Part shown: positions 56,819 to 64,000 of the stretch, in pieces
How positions within the stretch are numbered: the first letter of the stretch is position 1
How the letters are laid out: every line of letters begins with the position of its first letter
NCBI GenBank assembly: GCA_001048675.1
Contig: CCKK01000016.1
Span: forward strand, 45,220 to 109,219
DNA length: 64,000 nucleotides
Reading direction: 5' to 3'
Source of the DNA: Vibrio diabolicus
GTDB taxonomy: Bacteria; Pseudomonadota; Gammaproteobacteria; Enterobacterales; Vibrionaceae
The notes under the pieces: model-generated
What the model saw: only the letters and a program-made list of their open reading frames with translations
What the model was told of the DNA's origin: nothing
Database searches by the model: none
Program-made: the position numbers and the translations under genes

Positions 56819-58333
56819 TTATGCGCCTTCGTTATGCAGCTCTAGGTTTGCTAAATCCTGTTGGATTTCAAGTTGTGTTTTCGCATCATCGTTACGAAGA
56901 CCATCTAAGAAGTCTAGGTATTGTTGGTCAATATCACCCGTTACGTATTCGCCGTTAAACACGGATGTATCGAACTGAGTAATATCTTGGTTTCCAAGAC
57001 CGACTGCCTCAACCAAGTCTTCTAGACGTTGATAAATCAATGCATCAGCACCAATCTGCTTACAAATTGTATCGTTGTCACGGCCATGAGCAATAAGCTC
57101 GGTAGCACTTGGCATATCAATGCCGTACACGTTCGGGAATCGAACTTCTGGTGCTGCTGATACCATGTACACTTTCTTCGCACCAGAATCACGTGCCATT
57201 TCGATGATTTGTTCTGACGTAGTACCGCGAACGATAGAGTCGTCCACCAGCAACACATTCTTATCTTTGAACTCCGAACGAATTGCATTCAACTTGCGAC
57301 GTACAGATTTCTTACGTTGTTGCTGACCAGGCATGATAAACGTACGTCCCACGTAACGGTTTTTCACGAAGCCTTGGCGGTAAGGGATATCGATCGCTTG
57401 AGCGATTTGAAGTGCGATATCGCACGATGTTTCAGGGATAGGAATAACGACATCAATATCAAGATTTGCGTAGTCTTCACGAATACGTTCGCCTAACTTT
57501 TTACCCATTTCAACGCGAGCACTGTATACCGAAATTTTATCGATGAACGAGTCTGGACGAGCAAAATACACGAACTCAAAAATACAAGGGTTCAGCTTAG
57601 GATTGTCTGCACACTGCTTCGTGTACAGTTCACCGTCAAACGTTGCGTAGATCGCCTCACCAGGTGCAACATCACGAACAAAATCAAAACCGACGGCATC
57701 CAATGCTACCGATTCAGACGCAACCATGTACTCCGCTCTGCCATTAACTTCACGCTTACCTAAACATAGAGGGCGAATACCGTGTGGGTCACGAAACGCA
57801 ATCATACCATGACCGATAATCATGGCAGTCACAGCGTAAGCACCACGAATTGTGCGATGCACATTGGTGACTGCGCGGAATACGTCTTCTGTCGTGACAT
57901 TTCCTTTTACTGAGTCAATTTCGTGTGCCAGTACATTTAGTAATACTTCGGAGTCTGAAGTGGTATTGATATGACGGCGATCTTTTTCAAACAGCTTTTG
58001 ACGAACTTCGTTAGCGTTGGTCAAGTTGCCATTGTGGGCAAGTGTAATACCGAAAGGAGAGTTTACGTAGAAAGGTTGAGCTTCTGAAGCGCTTGAACTG
58101 CCTGCTGTTGGGTAACGAACATGACCAATTCCGACCTCGCCTTGCAGGCGCTGCATATGTCTTGCTTCAAATACATCCTTGACTAAACCGTTCGCCTTGC
58201 GCAGACGAAAACGATTGCTTTCTATGGTACAAATACCAGCGGCATCTTGGCCACGATGCTGTAACACCGTTAACGCGTCATAAATAGACTGGTTTACAGG
58301 CGTTGTGCCCACGATTCCAACAATACCACACAT
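56819..58333 (-). CDS. purF: Amidophosphoribosyltransferase
   Basis: PurF makes phosphoribosylamine from PRPP and glutamine, the first step of purine synthesis. The 504-residue protein starts MCGIVGIVG; Cys2 becomes the N-terminal nucleophile of the glutaminase half (about 1-235). The phosphoribosyltransferase half carries [21 protein letters not shown]. It is the last gene of the cvpA-purF unit, 36 bases after cvpA, under the PurR operator before cvpA. Confidence 0.97.
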   Translation of the reverse strand: MCGIVGIVGTTPVNQSIYDALTVLQHRGQDAAGICTIESNRFRLRKANGLVKDVFEARHMQRLQGEVGIGHVRYPTAGSSSASEAQPFYVNSPFGITLAHNGNLTNANEVRQKLFEKDRRHINTTSDSEVLLNVLAHEIDSVKGNVTTEDVFRAVTNVHRTIRGAYAVTAMIIGHGMIAFRDPHGIRPLCLGKREVNGRAEYMVASESVALDAVGFDFVRDVAPGEAIYATFDGELYTKQCADNPKLNPCIFEFVYFARPDSFIDKISVYSARVEMGKKLGERIREDYANLDIDVVIPIPETSCDIALQIAQAIDIPYRQGFVKNRYVGRTFIMPGQQQRKKSVRRKLNAIRSEFKDKNVLLVDDSIVRGTTSEQIIEMARDSGAKKVYMVSAAPEVRFPNVYGIDMPSATELIAHGRDNDTICKQIGADALIYQRLEDLVEAVGLGNQDITQFDTSVFNGEYVTGDIDQQYLDFLDGLRNDDAKTQLEIQQDLANLELHNEGA

Positions 58334-58369
58334 GTCCTAATCCTCGATTTGCGACAGTAGCTGGCACTA

Positions 58370-58861
58370 CTAGATAGTGCCAGACAGAAAACTTGATGTT
58401 GCTTGTAAATGCTCGAAGAATGGGGCGATGATACGGCTGAACTCAGGGATCAACTGTGAATCTTTCCACCAATCCGAGCTTGGGAATGCAGTAAACGCAT
58501 CCATAAAAAACAGCACCGCAGAAACAATTAAGACTCCGCGTAGACCACCAAATACAATCCCAAGAATTCGGTCCGTACCTGATAGCCCTGTTTTTTGTAC
58601 CAGTTGACCAATGACGTAATTCACCACTGCACCAACTACCAAGGTCGCGACAAATAAAGCCGCAATCGCCGCTCCGTTACGAAACATGTCATCTTCGATG
58701 TTGGTGAAGTACACCGCCAATTTGGCGTAGTAGTTGCTGGAGATAAAAAACGCTCCAAACCAAATCACCAAAGACAAAGCTTCTTTAGCAAAACCGCGAA
58801 CTAAACTGATCAGAGCTGAAAATCCGATCACACCTAAAATGATAAAATCTATCCAATTCAT
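58370..58861 (-). CDS. cvpA: Colicin V production / membrane protein CvpA
   Basis: This 163-residue inner-membrane protein has four predicted helices. The N-terminus MNWIDFIILGVIGFSALISLVRGFAKEALSL is the CvpA signature. In E. coli it is needed for colicin V export; in Vibrio and others it affects bile resistance, but the mechanism is unclear. It is directly upstream of purF, as in E. coli, and behind a PurR box. Confidence 0.93.
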   Translation of the reverse strand: MNWIDFIILGVIGFSALISLVRGFAKEALSLVIWFGAFFISSNYYAKLAVYFTNIEDDMFRNGAAIAALFVATLVVGAVVNYVIGQLVQKTGLSGTDRILGIVFGGLRGVLIVSAVLFFMDAFTAFPSSDWWKDSQLIPEFSRIIAPFFEHLQATSSFLSGTI

Positions 58862-58908
58862 GTTTTCTTCATCTTAAGTTGGCGCGCATTTTAACAGAAA
58901 AAATGCTG

Positions 58909-58924
58909 ACGCAAACGTTTTCTT
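58909..58924. promoter_or_regulatory. PurR operator of cvpA-purF
   Basis: ACGCAAACGTTTTCTT matches the PurR consensus ACGCAAACGTTTGCGT at 14 of 16 positions, about 50 bases before the cvpA start. E. coli cvpA-purF has an operator at the same place. Confidence 0.8.
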
Positions 58925-59005
58925 ATGGATTTAATGGCTTAAATTTAAGCAATTGACCTTTTGAGCCTGTAATTTTTTGTTAATTCCTTGACTTGTCGTT
59001 CAAGT

Positions 59006-59518
59006 TTACTTTTTGTACACATCAGGACCAACAATCACTCTCGTAAACTCGTTTTCTTTCTTTGTATGAGCTTGATAGCCACGCTTTTGCAAATCAGCGA
59101 CAAGCGCGACCGCATTTTCGTGATTCTTAAGCGCCATCAACTGAATGATCCAAGCAGAATCTTCATATTGATTTTTTTCTTGCACAGGACGAGTGGCCAC
59201 CTCAACTTGCTCTGGCTGTTTGATGACCTCTGGTTTAGGCGTCGGCGTTGGGTCGGGCTCAGAAGCAGCCACTTGGGCGCCCTCTTGCTCCTGCACCACC
59301 GCTTCAACTGGAGAGTCCGGTAACGCTATGTCGTCTTCCACTGGCTCTAATATTTCGAAGTTTTCCACATCACTATCAAGTTCAGGTTTGATAGGAATAC
59401 TGGCAAATTCTTCTTTGTAGTGCAGTTTCTTACCATCTAGCACATCGGGAAGAACAATCACTCCGACTGCGACTAGAATGATGGTGCCGACTAAACGACT
59501 TTGGAATTTACTTGCCAT
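59006..59518 (-). CDS. dedD: DedD, SPOR-domain cell-division protein
   Basis: This 170-residue bitopic membrane protein has one N-terminal helix (about 8-28), a Pro/Glu-rich periplasmic linker (about 40-120) and a C-terminal SPOR domain (WIIQLMALKNHENAVALVADLQKRGYQAHTK) that binds denuded septal peptidoglycan. ATG 59518 is preferred to the adjacent TTG 59521. It starts 11 bases after folC and belongs to the accD-folC-dedD-cvpA-purF block. Confidence 0.9.
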   Translation of the reverse strand: MASKFQSRLVGTIILVAVGVIVLPDVLDGKKLHYKEEFASIPIKPELDSDVENFEILEPVEDDIALPDSPVEAVVQEQEGAQVAASEPDPTPTPKPEVIKQPEQVEVATRPVQEKNQYEDSAWIIQLMALKNHENAVALVADLQKRGYQAHTKKENEFTRVIVGPDVYKK

Positions 59519-59532
59519 CAAAATACCTTTGC

Positions 59533-60795
59533 TTATTTATTCTTTGATTGCCAATGTTCCAATACCTCTCCGACAGTATGGAATGAACCAACCACCAGAA
59601 TGACGTCTTCTTGCTTTGCGTGGCTTCTTGCATTCTCAAAGGCGTCAACAGGGTTTTCAAAATGAACTTGCCCATCAGGTAAGTATTGGCACAACTCTCC
59701 AGCAGTCGCCGCTCTCGGTCCGGTTAGCGACGCTGGATACCATTGTGTTGCAATTGGAGTTAGCGCTTCAATGGTTGCTTTAATGTCTTTGTCATGCAGC
59801 ATCGCGACCACAATATGGATATTCTTACCCAAATATTGGTGCTTCACTCTCTCTACCAAATACTCAGCAGAGTGCGGGTTGTGCGCGACATCAAGGATTA
59901 TCTCCGGCTCGTGATGCAATATCTGCATGCGCCCTGCCAGGCGAGCATTATTCAAGCCATTGACAATGTTTATGTCAGTGATTTGCAATTCCGATGCTCC
60001 CAACGCCATCAATGCTGTTGCCGCATTTTGTAGCGGTAACAATGGGACAGGTAAATCCTCTAACGCAAATGCACCACTGCTCCACTTCCAACCATTATTA
60101 GTTAGTTGGTAATCATACTGAATACCAACTTGGAAGAACTCAGAGCCAATATCGTCAGCATGAGCCGCCACGGTCGCCGGTGGCATTGGTTGACCACAAA
60201 TTGCTGGCTTTCCTGAACGGTAAATGCCTGCCTTTTCAAAACCAATGACATTGATGTCATCACCAAGCCAATCCACATGATCGATCGCTAAGCTCGTAAT
60301 AACAGAAACATCATGGTCAACAACGTTGGTGGCGTCTAGACGGCCGCCAAGTCCTACTTCAAGTAAGACAACGTCAACTTTCTCTACTTGGAAAATACGT
60401 AGCGCAGCAAGCGTACCGAATTCAAAGAGGCTAAGGCTGATATCACCACGCTGCTTTTCTACATAGTCGAATGCTTCACAGTGCTTTGCATCTACAACGT
60501 CGACGCCATTAATGCGTACACGCTCGTTGTAACGAATCAGGTGCGGAGAGCTGTAAACACCGACTGAATAGCCAGCATCGAGTAAAATAGCTTCCATTAA
60601 CGCACACGTTGAACCTTTGCCATTGGTTCCGGCAACGGTGATTACGGTTGGAGCTGGTTTGGTAAGATTGGCTTTGTTTGCTACCGCTTGGACACGGTCT
60701 AAGCCTAGATCAATTGCTGAGGAATGAATATTTGCTAAATAATCAAGCCACATCTCTAATGAAGATGTGGCTTGAGGAATTGGGTTTTGGGTCAT
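59533..60795 (-). CDS. folC: Dihydrofolate synthase / folylpolyglutamate synthase
   Basis: FolC adds glutamate to dihydropteroate and then to folates, with ATP. The 420-residue Mur-ligase-fold protein has a P-loop VAGTNGKGSTCALMEAIL (about 55-72), and further motifs YSSPHLIRYNERVRING, LLEVGLGGRLDATNVV and ILDVAHNPHSAE. Length matches E. coli FolC (422). It follows accD by 46 bases and precedes dedD. Confidence 0.96.
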   Translation of the reverse strand: MTQNPIPQATSSLEMWLDYLANIHSSAIDLGLDRVQAVANKANLTKPAPTVITVAGTNGKGSTCALMEAILLDAGYSVGVYSSPHLIRYNERVRINGVDVVDAKHCEAFDYVEKQRGDISLSLFEFGTLAALRIFQVEKVDVVLLEVGLGGRLDATNVVDHDVSVITSLAIDHVDWLGDDINVIGFEKAGIYRSGKPAICGQPMPPATVAAHADDIGSEFFQVGIQYDYQLTNNGWKWSSGAFALEDLPVPLLPLQNAATALMALGASELQITDINIVNGLNNARLAGRMQILHHEPEIILDVAHNPHSAEYLVERVKHQYLGKNIHIVVAMLHDKDIKATIEALTPIATQWYPASLTGPRAATAGELCQYLPDGQVHFENPVDAFENARSHAKQEDVILVVGSFHTVGEVLEHWQSKNK

Positions 60796-60841
60796 CTAAC
60801 TTTAACCATTAAATTCTTTGGTTTTTATGTTAGTTGATACT

Positions 60842-61769
60842 TTACCCTTTTTCGTCCGCTTCTGGTACAGAATATGGTTCTTCATTTGGAGATTCGTTAA
60901 CCGAAACCACCAAAGGAGACTTGTGGTTAGTCATCTTAGCGATTAGACCACCCACACGCTGACGCATTTCACGACGGTCAACGATCATATCAATCGCACC
61001 GTGATCAAGCAGGAACTCACTACGCTGGAAACCTTCAGGAAGATCTTCACGCACTGTTTGCTCGATAACACGACGACCAGCAAAGCCAATCAGCGCCTTA
61101 GGTTCACCGATGTTGATATCACCCAACATAGCCAAACTTGCTGATACACCACCCATTGTAGGGTCAGTGAGAACCGAAATAAACGGCAGACCTTTTTCTG
61201 ATAGACGCTCAAGCGCAGCACTGGTTTTTGCCATTTGCATAAGAGACATCAATGCCTCTTGCATACGAGCGCCACCACTTGCTGAGAAACAAACAAGTGC
61301 ACAATTGTTTTCAATGGCTGCATCCACCGCTTTTACGAAGCGAGCACCAACAACTGAACCCATTGAACCGCCCATAAAGGAGAATTCAAACGCACACGCC
61401 ACAAGGGGTAGACCAAGCAGTTCACCTTGCATCACAACTAGCGCATCTTTCTCTCCGCTGTTTTTTTGTTGCTGCAGAGATACGCTCTTTGTATCGCTTA
61501 GAATCTTTAAATTTCAGTTTATCCTGTGGCTCAAGTTCGGTACCTAATTCAACTCGATTGCCTTCATCTAAAAACGTTTCCAAACGACGACGCGCTTTCA
61601 TGCGCATGTGATGGTTACACTTTGGACAAACTTCTAGGTTACGCTCTAGTTCAGCATGGTATAAAACCTGTTCACAAGAGGTACATTTAGTCCACACACC
61701 TTCTGGGATAGAAGCTTTGCGTGAACTTACTAGGTTGCTTTTCTCTAAAATCTTTTCAAGCCAACTCAT
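60842..61769 (-). CDS. accD: Acetyl-CoA carboxylase carboxyltransferase beta subunit, frameshifted in this sequence
   Basis: AccD with AccA transfers CO2 from biotin to acetyl-CoA, the committed step of fatty-acid synthesis, and is essential. The N-terminal part has the four-Cys zinc ribbon (CTSC...CPKC). The second part, in another frame, carries the crotonase-fold [20 protein letters not shown] and [15 protein letters not shown] oxyanion loops. The frames join at an A7 run on the minus strand (61467-61461). Removing one A restores [18 protein letters not shown] and a 308-residue protein. Because loss should be lethal, an over-called homopolymer is the likely cause. Confidence 0.9.
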
Positions 61770-61966
61770 GGAAGACCTTTTCTCTCAACTCTTCCGCTTC
61801 ATTGCGAAAGATATAAATTCGACATAATACCGACGGATTAAACCATATCTTGCAGCTACTGTAGATAAAAAACTGGTTGTACCTATTTTTGATATCATAA
61901 ATAGCGTATGTTTTCCGCTCACATTCAATGTAAACACTACCGATATTTTGAAATAAGTTTGTAAAA

Positions 61967-62761
61967 TTAGTTCAAATTATCTGGCAAAAACAGTGGACCG
62001 ATCGGCACTTCAGGTAACCCAAATTCTTCTGGATAGTCTACATCTACCAGGTACAGACCTTCCGCTTTCGCTGTCGCACCCGCTAGTTTGCGATCTTTAG
62101 CCTCTAGCAACCATTTGATCCATTCAGGGCTCTCTTCACCACGTCCAACCTTTATCAAGCTACCCGTGATGTTACGAACCATATGATGCACGAACGCATT
62201 GGCTTTAATATCAATAACCACATAGTTCCCATGGCGCGTAACGTTCAGATGCATCAAGTTTCGAAATGGGCTACGAGACTGACAATGCGCCGCACGAAAC
62301 GACGTAAAATCATTTTCACCAAGCAGATACTGCCCTGCCTCATGCATTTTTTTCTCGTCGAGCTCACCATGATAGTGGCTCACACCAGAGTTTAAGATAC
62401 CAGGTCGTAAAGCATGATTGAAAATAATGTAACGATAACGGCGCGCTGTCGCTGAGAATCGTGCATGGAAATCATCTGGGACTTCCTTAGCCCAACGAAC
62501 CGCTATATCACTCGGCATGTTCGCGTTTGCGCCCATAGTCCAAGCTACCATTTTTCGAGTAACGTTGGTATCAAAGTGCACAACTTGTCCTGTGCCATGC
62601 ACGCCAGCGTCTGTCCGACCAGCACACTGCACTTCAACTGGGTGATTAGCAACAACGGACAATGCTTTCTCTAGCTCTTCTTGGACACTTTTCACTTCTC
62701 TTTGGCGCTGCCAACCAAAGTAGTTTGTACCGTTGTACTCGATACCTAATGCGATTCTCAT
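61967..62761 (-). CDS. truA: tRNA pseudouridine synthase A
   Basis: TruA makes pseudouridine at positions 38-40 of tRNA anticodon arms. The 264-residue protein has catalytic Asp in [18 protein letters not shown]. Further family motifs are [15 protein letters not shown] at the N-terminus and [20 protein letters not shown]. An intact coding A7 run near 62,346-62,352 shows that not every such run in this window is broken. It lies between fimV and accD, as in many Gammaproteobacteria. Confidence 0.96.
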   Translation of the reverse strand: MRIALGIEYNGTNYFGWQRQREVKSVQEELEKALSVVANHPVEVQCAGRTDAGVHGTGQVVHFDTNVTRKMVAWTMGANANMPSDIAVRWAKEVPDDFHARFSATARRYRYIIFNHALRPGILNSGVSHYHGELDEKKMHEAGQYLLGENDFTSFRAAHCQSRSPFRNLMHLNVTRHGNYVVIDIKANAFVHHMVRNITGSLIKVGRGEESPEWIKWLLEAKDRKLAGATAKAEGLYLVDVDYPEEFGLPEVPIGPLFLPDNLN

Positions 62762-62868
62762 CTTAACCTTCGAACTCTAAAATGGGGCGGGAAGTATATA
62801 CTCAAGTCACCTCAAGTTGCCAGTTTCAACAAGGATGACGTAGAGGTTGCATCATACTAGCGAGACAC

Positions 62869-62896
62869 AAAAAGGGTAGCTAACGCTACCCTTTTC
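62869..62896 (-). terminator. Terminator of fimV
   Basis: AAAAGGGTAGC / GCTACCCTTTT stem just past the fimV stop, with a T tract on the minus strand. Confidence 0.8.
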
Positions 62897-62899
62897 AAT

Positions 62900-64000
62900 T
62901 TATCGGCCATTAATGGCATCAATCAGGCTCTTTGCTTCGCGGCGAATATCATCTTCACCGTAAACAATCGCCTCTTCTAGTAGCTTTATCGCCCCTTGAG
63001 AATCGTTCATCTCGAGATAGATTTTAGCAAGGTCCAGTTTTCCAGCAGCTTCAGCGTTGCTATCTACGTCAACATCGCCGATCTCACCGATAACATCTGG
63101 AAACTCGTTCAATCCGACATCAAGCTTCAGATCTTCCTCTTCGAACTCACCACCTTCTTTATCGACCTGAGCCATCAATTCATCAATCGTCATAAATTGA
63201 TTTTTCTTTGGGTCGAAGTCATCCAAGTCGCTTTGCTCTGCCCAGTTTTCTTGCGCGATCTCTGGCTGACTTAGTGCATCACTCGAATTCCAAACATCAC
63301 GCTGGTCCTCAGGCACATCTTCCGTAGAACTTACGCTATCGGCAGCGGGTTTAAAGCCATCCCAATCATCTCCAACATCAAGCATGGTTTCAAAATCCAT
63401 ACCTGCGCTTGCGATGGTGTCACTGTCTAACTGACCTTCAAATACCTCTGAACTTGCGTCTTCAGCAAGAAGGTTAGCCATTGAAGATTCATCATCTAAG
63501 TCACTTAGCGACTCACCCTCTGTCGCCGTTGGCTGCACTTCTGGTTCAGTATCAAAACCGTTTTGCTGCGCAAAGACTTCAAACAAAGCATCATGATCGT
63601 TATCGGCTTGAAGAGTTGGTCTCGATGTCTCAGCTTCAACATTAGGAGTCTCTGGCGCACTCTCATTCATTGATGCGAGAACATCTTCCTCATTGAACTC
63701 AGGAAGATCTTGGTCGTCAAAACTTAGCTCTTCATCCTCACCGGAGATTGGTTCTATATCTGCGGTTTCAGAACTCGGTAATTCTGGCTCTTCTTCCATA
63801 GACGCCAATGCGTCTTCTTCACTGAATTCTGGCAGTTCGAGTTCATCAAAATCGAACTCTTCTTCTGCTTCAGTCGCCGACTCAGCTTCAGAGCGCTCAG
63901 GCTCGATAAATTCTGGTTCATCTAACGTAGGTTCGCCCGCCATAGACGCCAATGCGTCCTCTTCGCTGAACTCTGGCAGTTCGAGTTCATCCAATGCGTC
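62900..64000 (-). CDS. fimV: FimV/TspA-type pilus-assembly and polarity protein, C-terminal part
   Basis: The frame runs off the right edge, so only the C-terminal 366 residues are seen. They are extremely acidic (Asp/Glu-rich) with near-repeats of DELELPEFSEEDALASM. They end in the FimV C-terminal TPR-like motif (LDLAKIYLEMNDSQGAIKLLEEAIVYG...SLIDAI). FimV organises the cell pole and type IV pilus or flagellar machinery, and is HubP in Vibrio, where it anchors polar proteins. The LysM and membrane segments expected upstream are outside the window. truA follows. Confidence 0.9.
   Translation of the reverse strand, partial: DALDELELPEFSEEDALASMAGEPTLDEPEFIEPERSEAESATEAEEEFDFDELELPEFSEEDALASMEEEPELPSSETADIEPISGEDEELSFDDQDLPEFNEEDVLASMNESAPETPNVEAETSRPTLQADNDHDALFEVFAQQNGFDTEPEVQPTATEGESLSDLDDESSMANLLAEDASSEVFEGQLDSDTIASAGMDFETMLDVGDDWDGFKPAADSVSSTEDVPEDQRDVWNSSDALSQPEIAQENWAEQSDLDDFDPKKNQFMTIDELMAQVDKEGGEFEEEDLKLDVGLNEFPDVIGEIGDVDVDSNAEAAGKLDLAKIYLEMNDSQGAIKLLEEAIVYGEDDIRREAKSLIDAINGR
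63660..64000 (-). repeat. Tandem acidic repeats within fimV
   Basis: The protein motif DELELPEFSEEDALASM occurs twice almost unchanged, and a third, diverged copy reads DDQDLPEFNEEDVLASM. Spacing is about 45-50 residues, and a further copy may continue past the right edge. Such repeats are typical of the HubP/FimV cytoplasmic region. Confidence 0.75.

Noticed and set aside
61455..61475. Programmed -1 frameshifting in accD
   Set aside because: The frame change needed is +1 (one base too many), not -1, and AccD synthesis is not known to use frameshifting.

Overview
The window is a chromosomal segment of a Vibrio, most likely a Harveyi-clade species close to V. parahaemolyticus, V. alginolyticus or V. 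campbellii. This rests on protein-level resemblance and conserved gene order, since no search was run. Pointers are a VC2046/SO_2500-type gene beside sodB, the adhE-marC pair, a VAP-type alkaline phosphatase, and the long housekeeping run fimV-truA-accD-folC-dedD-cvpA-purF. Coding density is high, and most convergent gene pairs share one strong bidirectional terminator.

Layout. 1-550: the AT-rich tail of an unrecognised gene and a non-coding stretch, possibly the edge of an accessory region. 554-11,400: glutaredoxin-4, Fe-superoxide dismutase, a degenerate short-chain dehydrogenase, the anaerobic fermentation enzyme AdhE with a well-placed FNR site, a MarC-family membrane protein, a voltage-gated K+ channel with a zinc ribbon, aspartate-semialdehyde dehydrogenase and an NhaC antiporter. 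11,400-17,300: a lipoprotein, a frameshifted Hpt signalling protein, and yejK / yejL / yejM. 17,400-20,000: tRNA-Ser(TGA) followed by a decayed copy of its own 3' end, a histone-deacetylase-like hydrolase, a Fur box in front of a 39-residue membrane peptide, a second short-chain dehydrogenase and a small protein. 20,000-33,700: topB (with a LexA-like box), a nitroreductase, an MFS transporter, fadH with a FadR operator, sppA, ansA, yeaC, a DUF2989 lipoprotein, msrB, gapA and yeaD. 33,800-44,900: a chemoreceptor, rlmA, a ChaN-type lipoprotein, a VAP-like alkaline phosphatase, small enzymes, a frameshifted MscS channel and two cysteine-cluster proteins.

44,900-48,900 is a coherent amino-acid (probably L-cysteine) catabolic module. 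It holds a CyuA/YhaM-type desulfidase, RidA, a YheO-type PAS/HTH regulator, and a divergent SdaC/YhaO-type permease. The shared control region carries four TCA-N8-TGA dyads. 49,000-55,900: aquaporin Z, recR-ybaB-dnaX-apt with the dnaX slippery heptamer, YbaN preceded by an unlisted 43-residue membrane ORF, an RssB-type response regulator and a LysR regulator. 56,800-64,000: the purF / accD / fimV block, with a PurR operator before cvpA.

Three genes (the Hpt protein, the MscS channel and the essential accD) are each broken by exactly one surplus base in a seven-base A/T run. That shared signature points first to homopolymer sequencing error and second to a mutator lineage. I found no CRISPR array, prophage, rRNA operon or insertion sequence.
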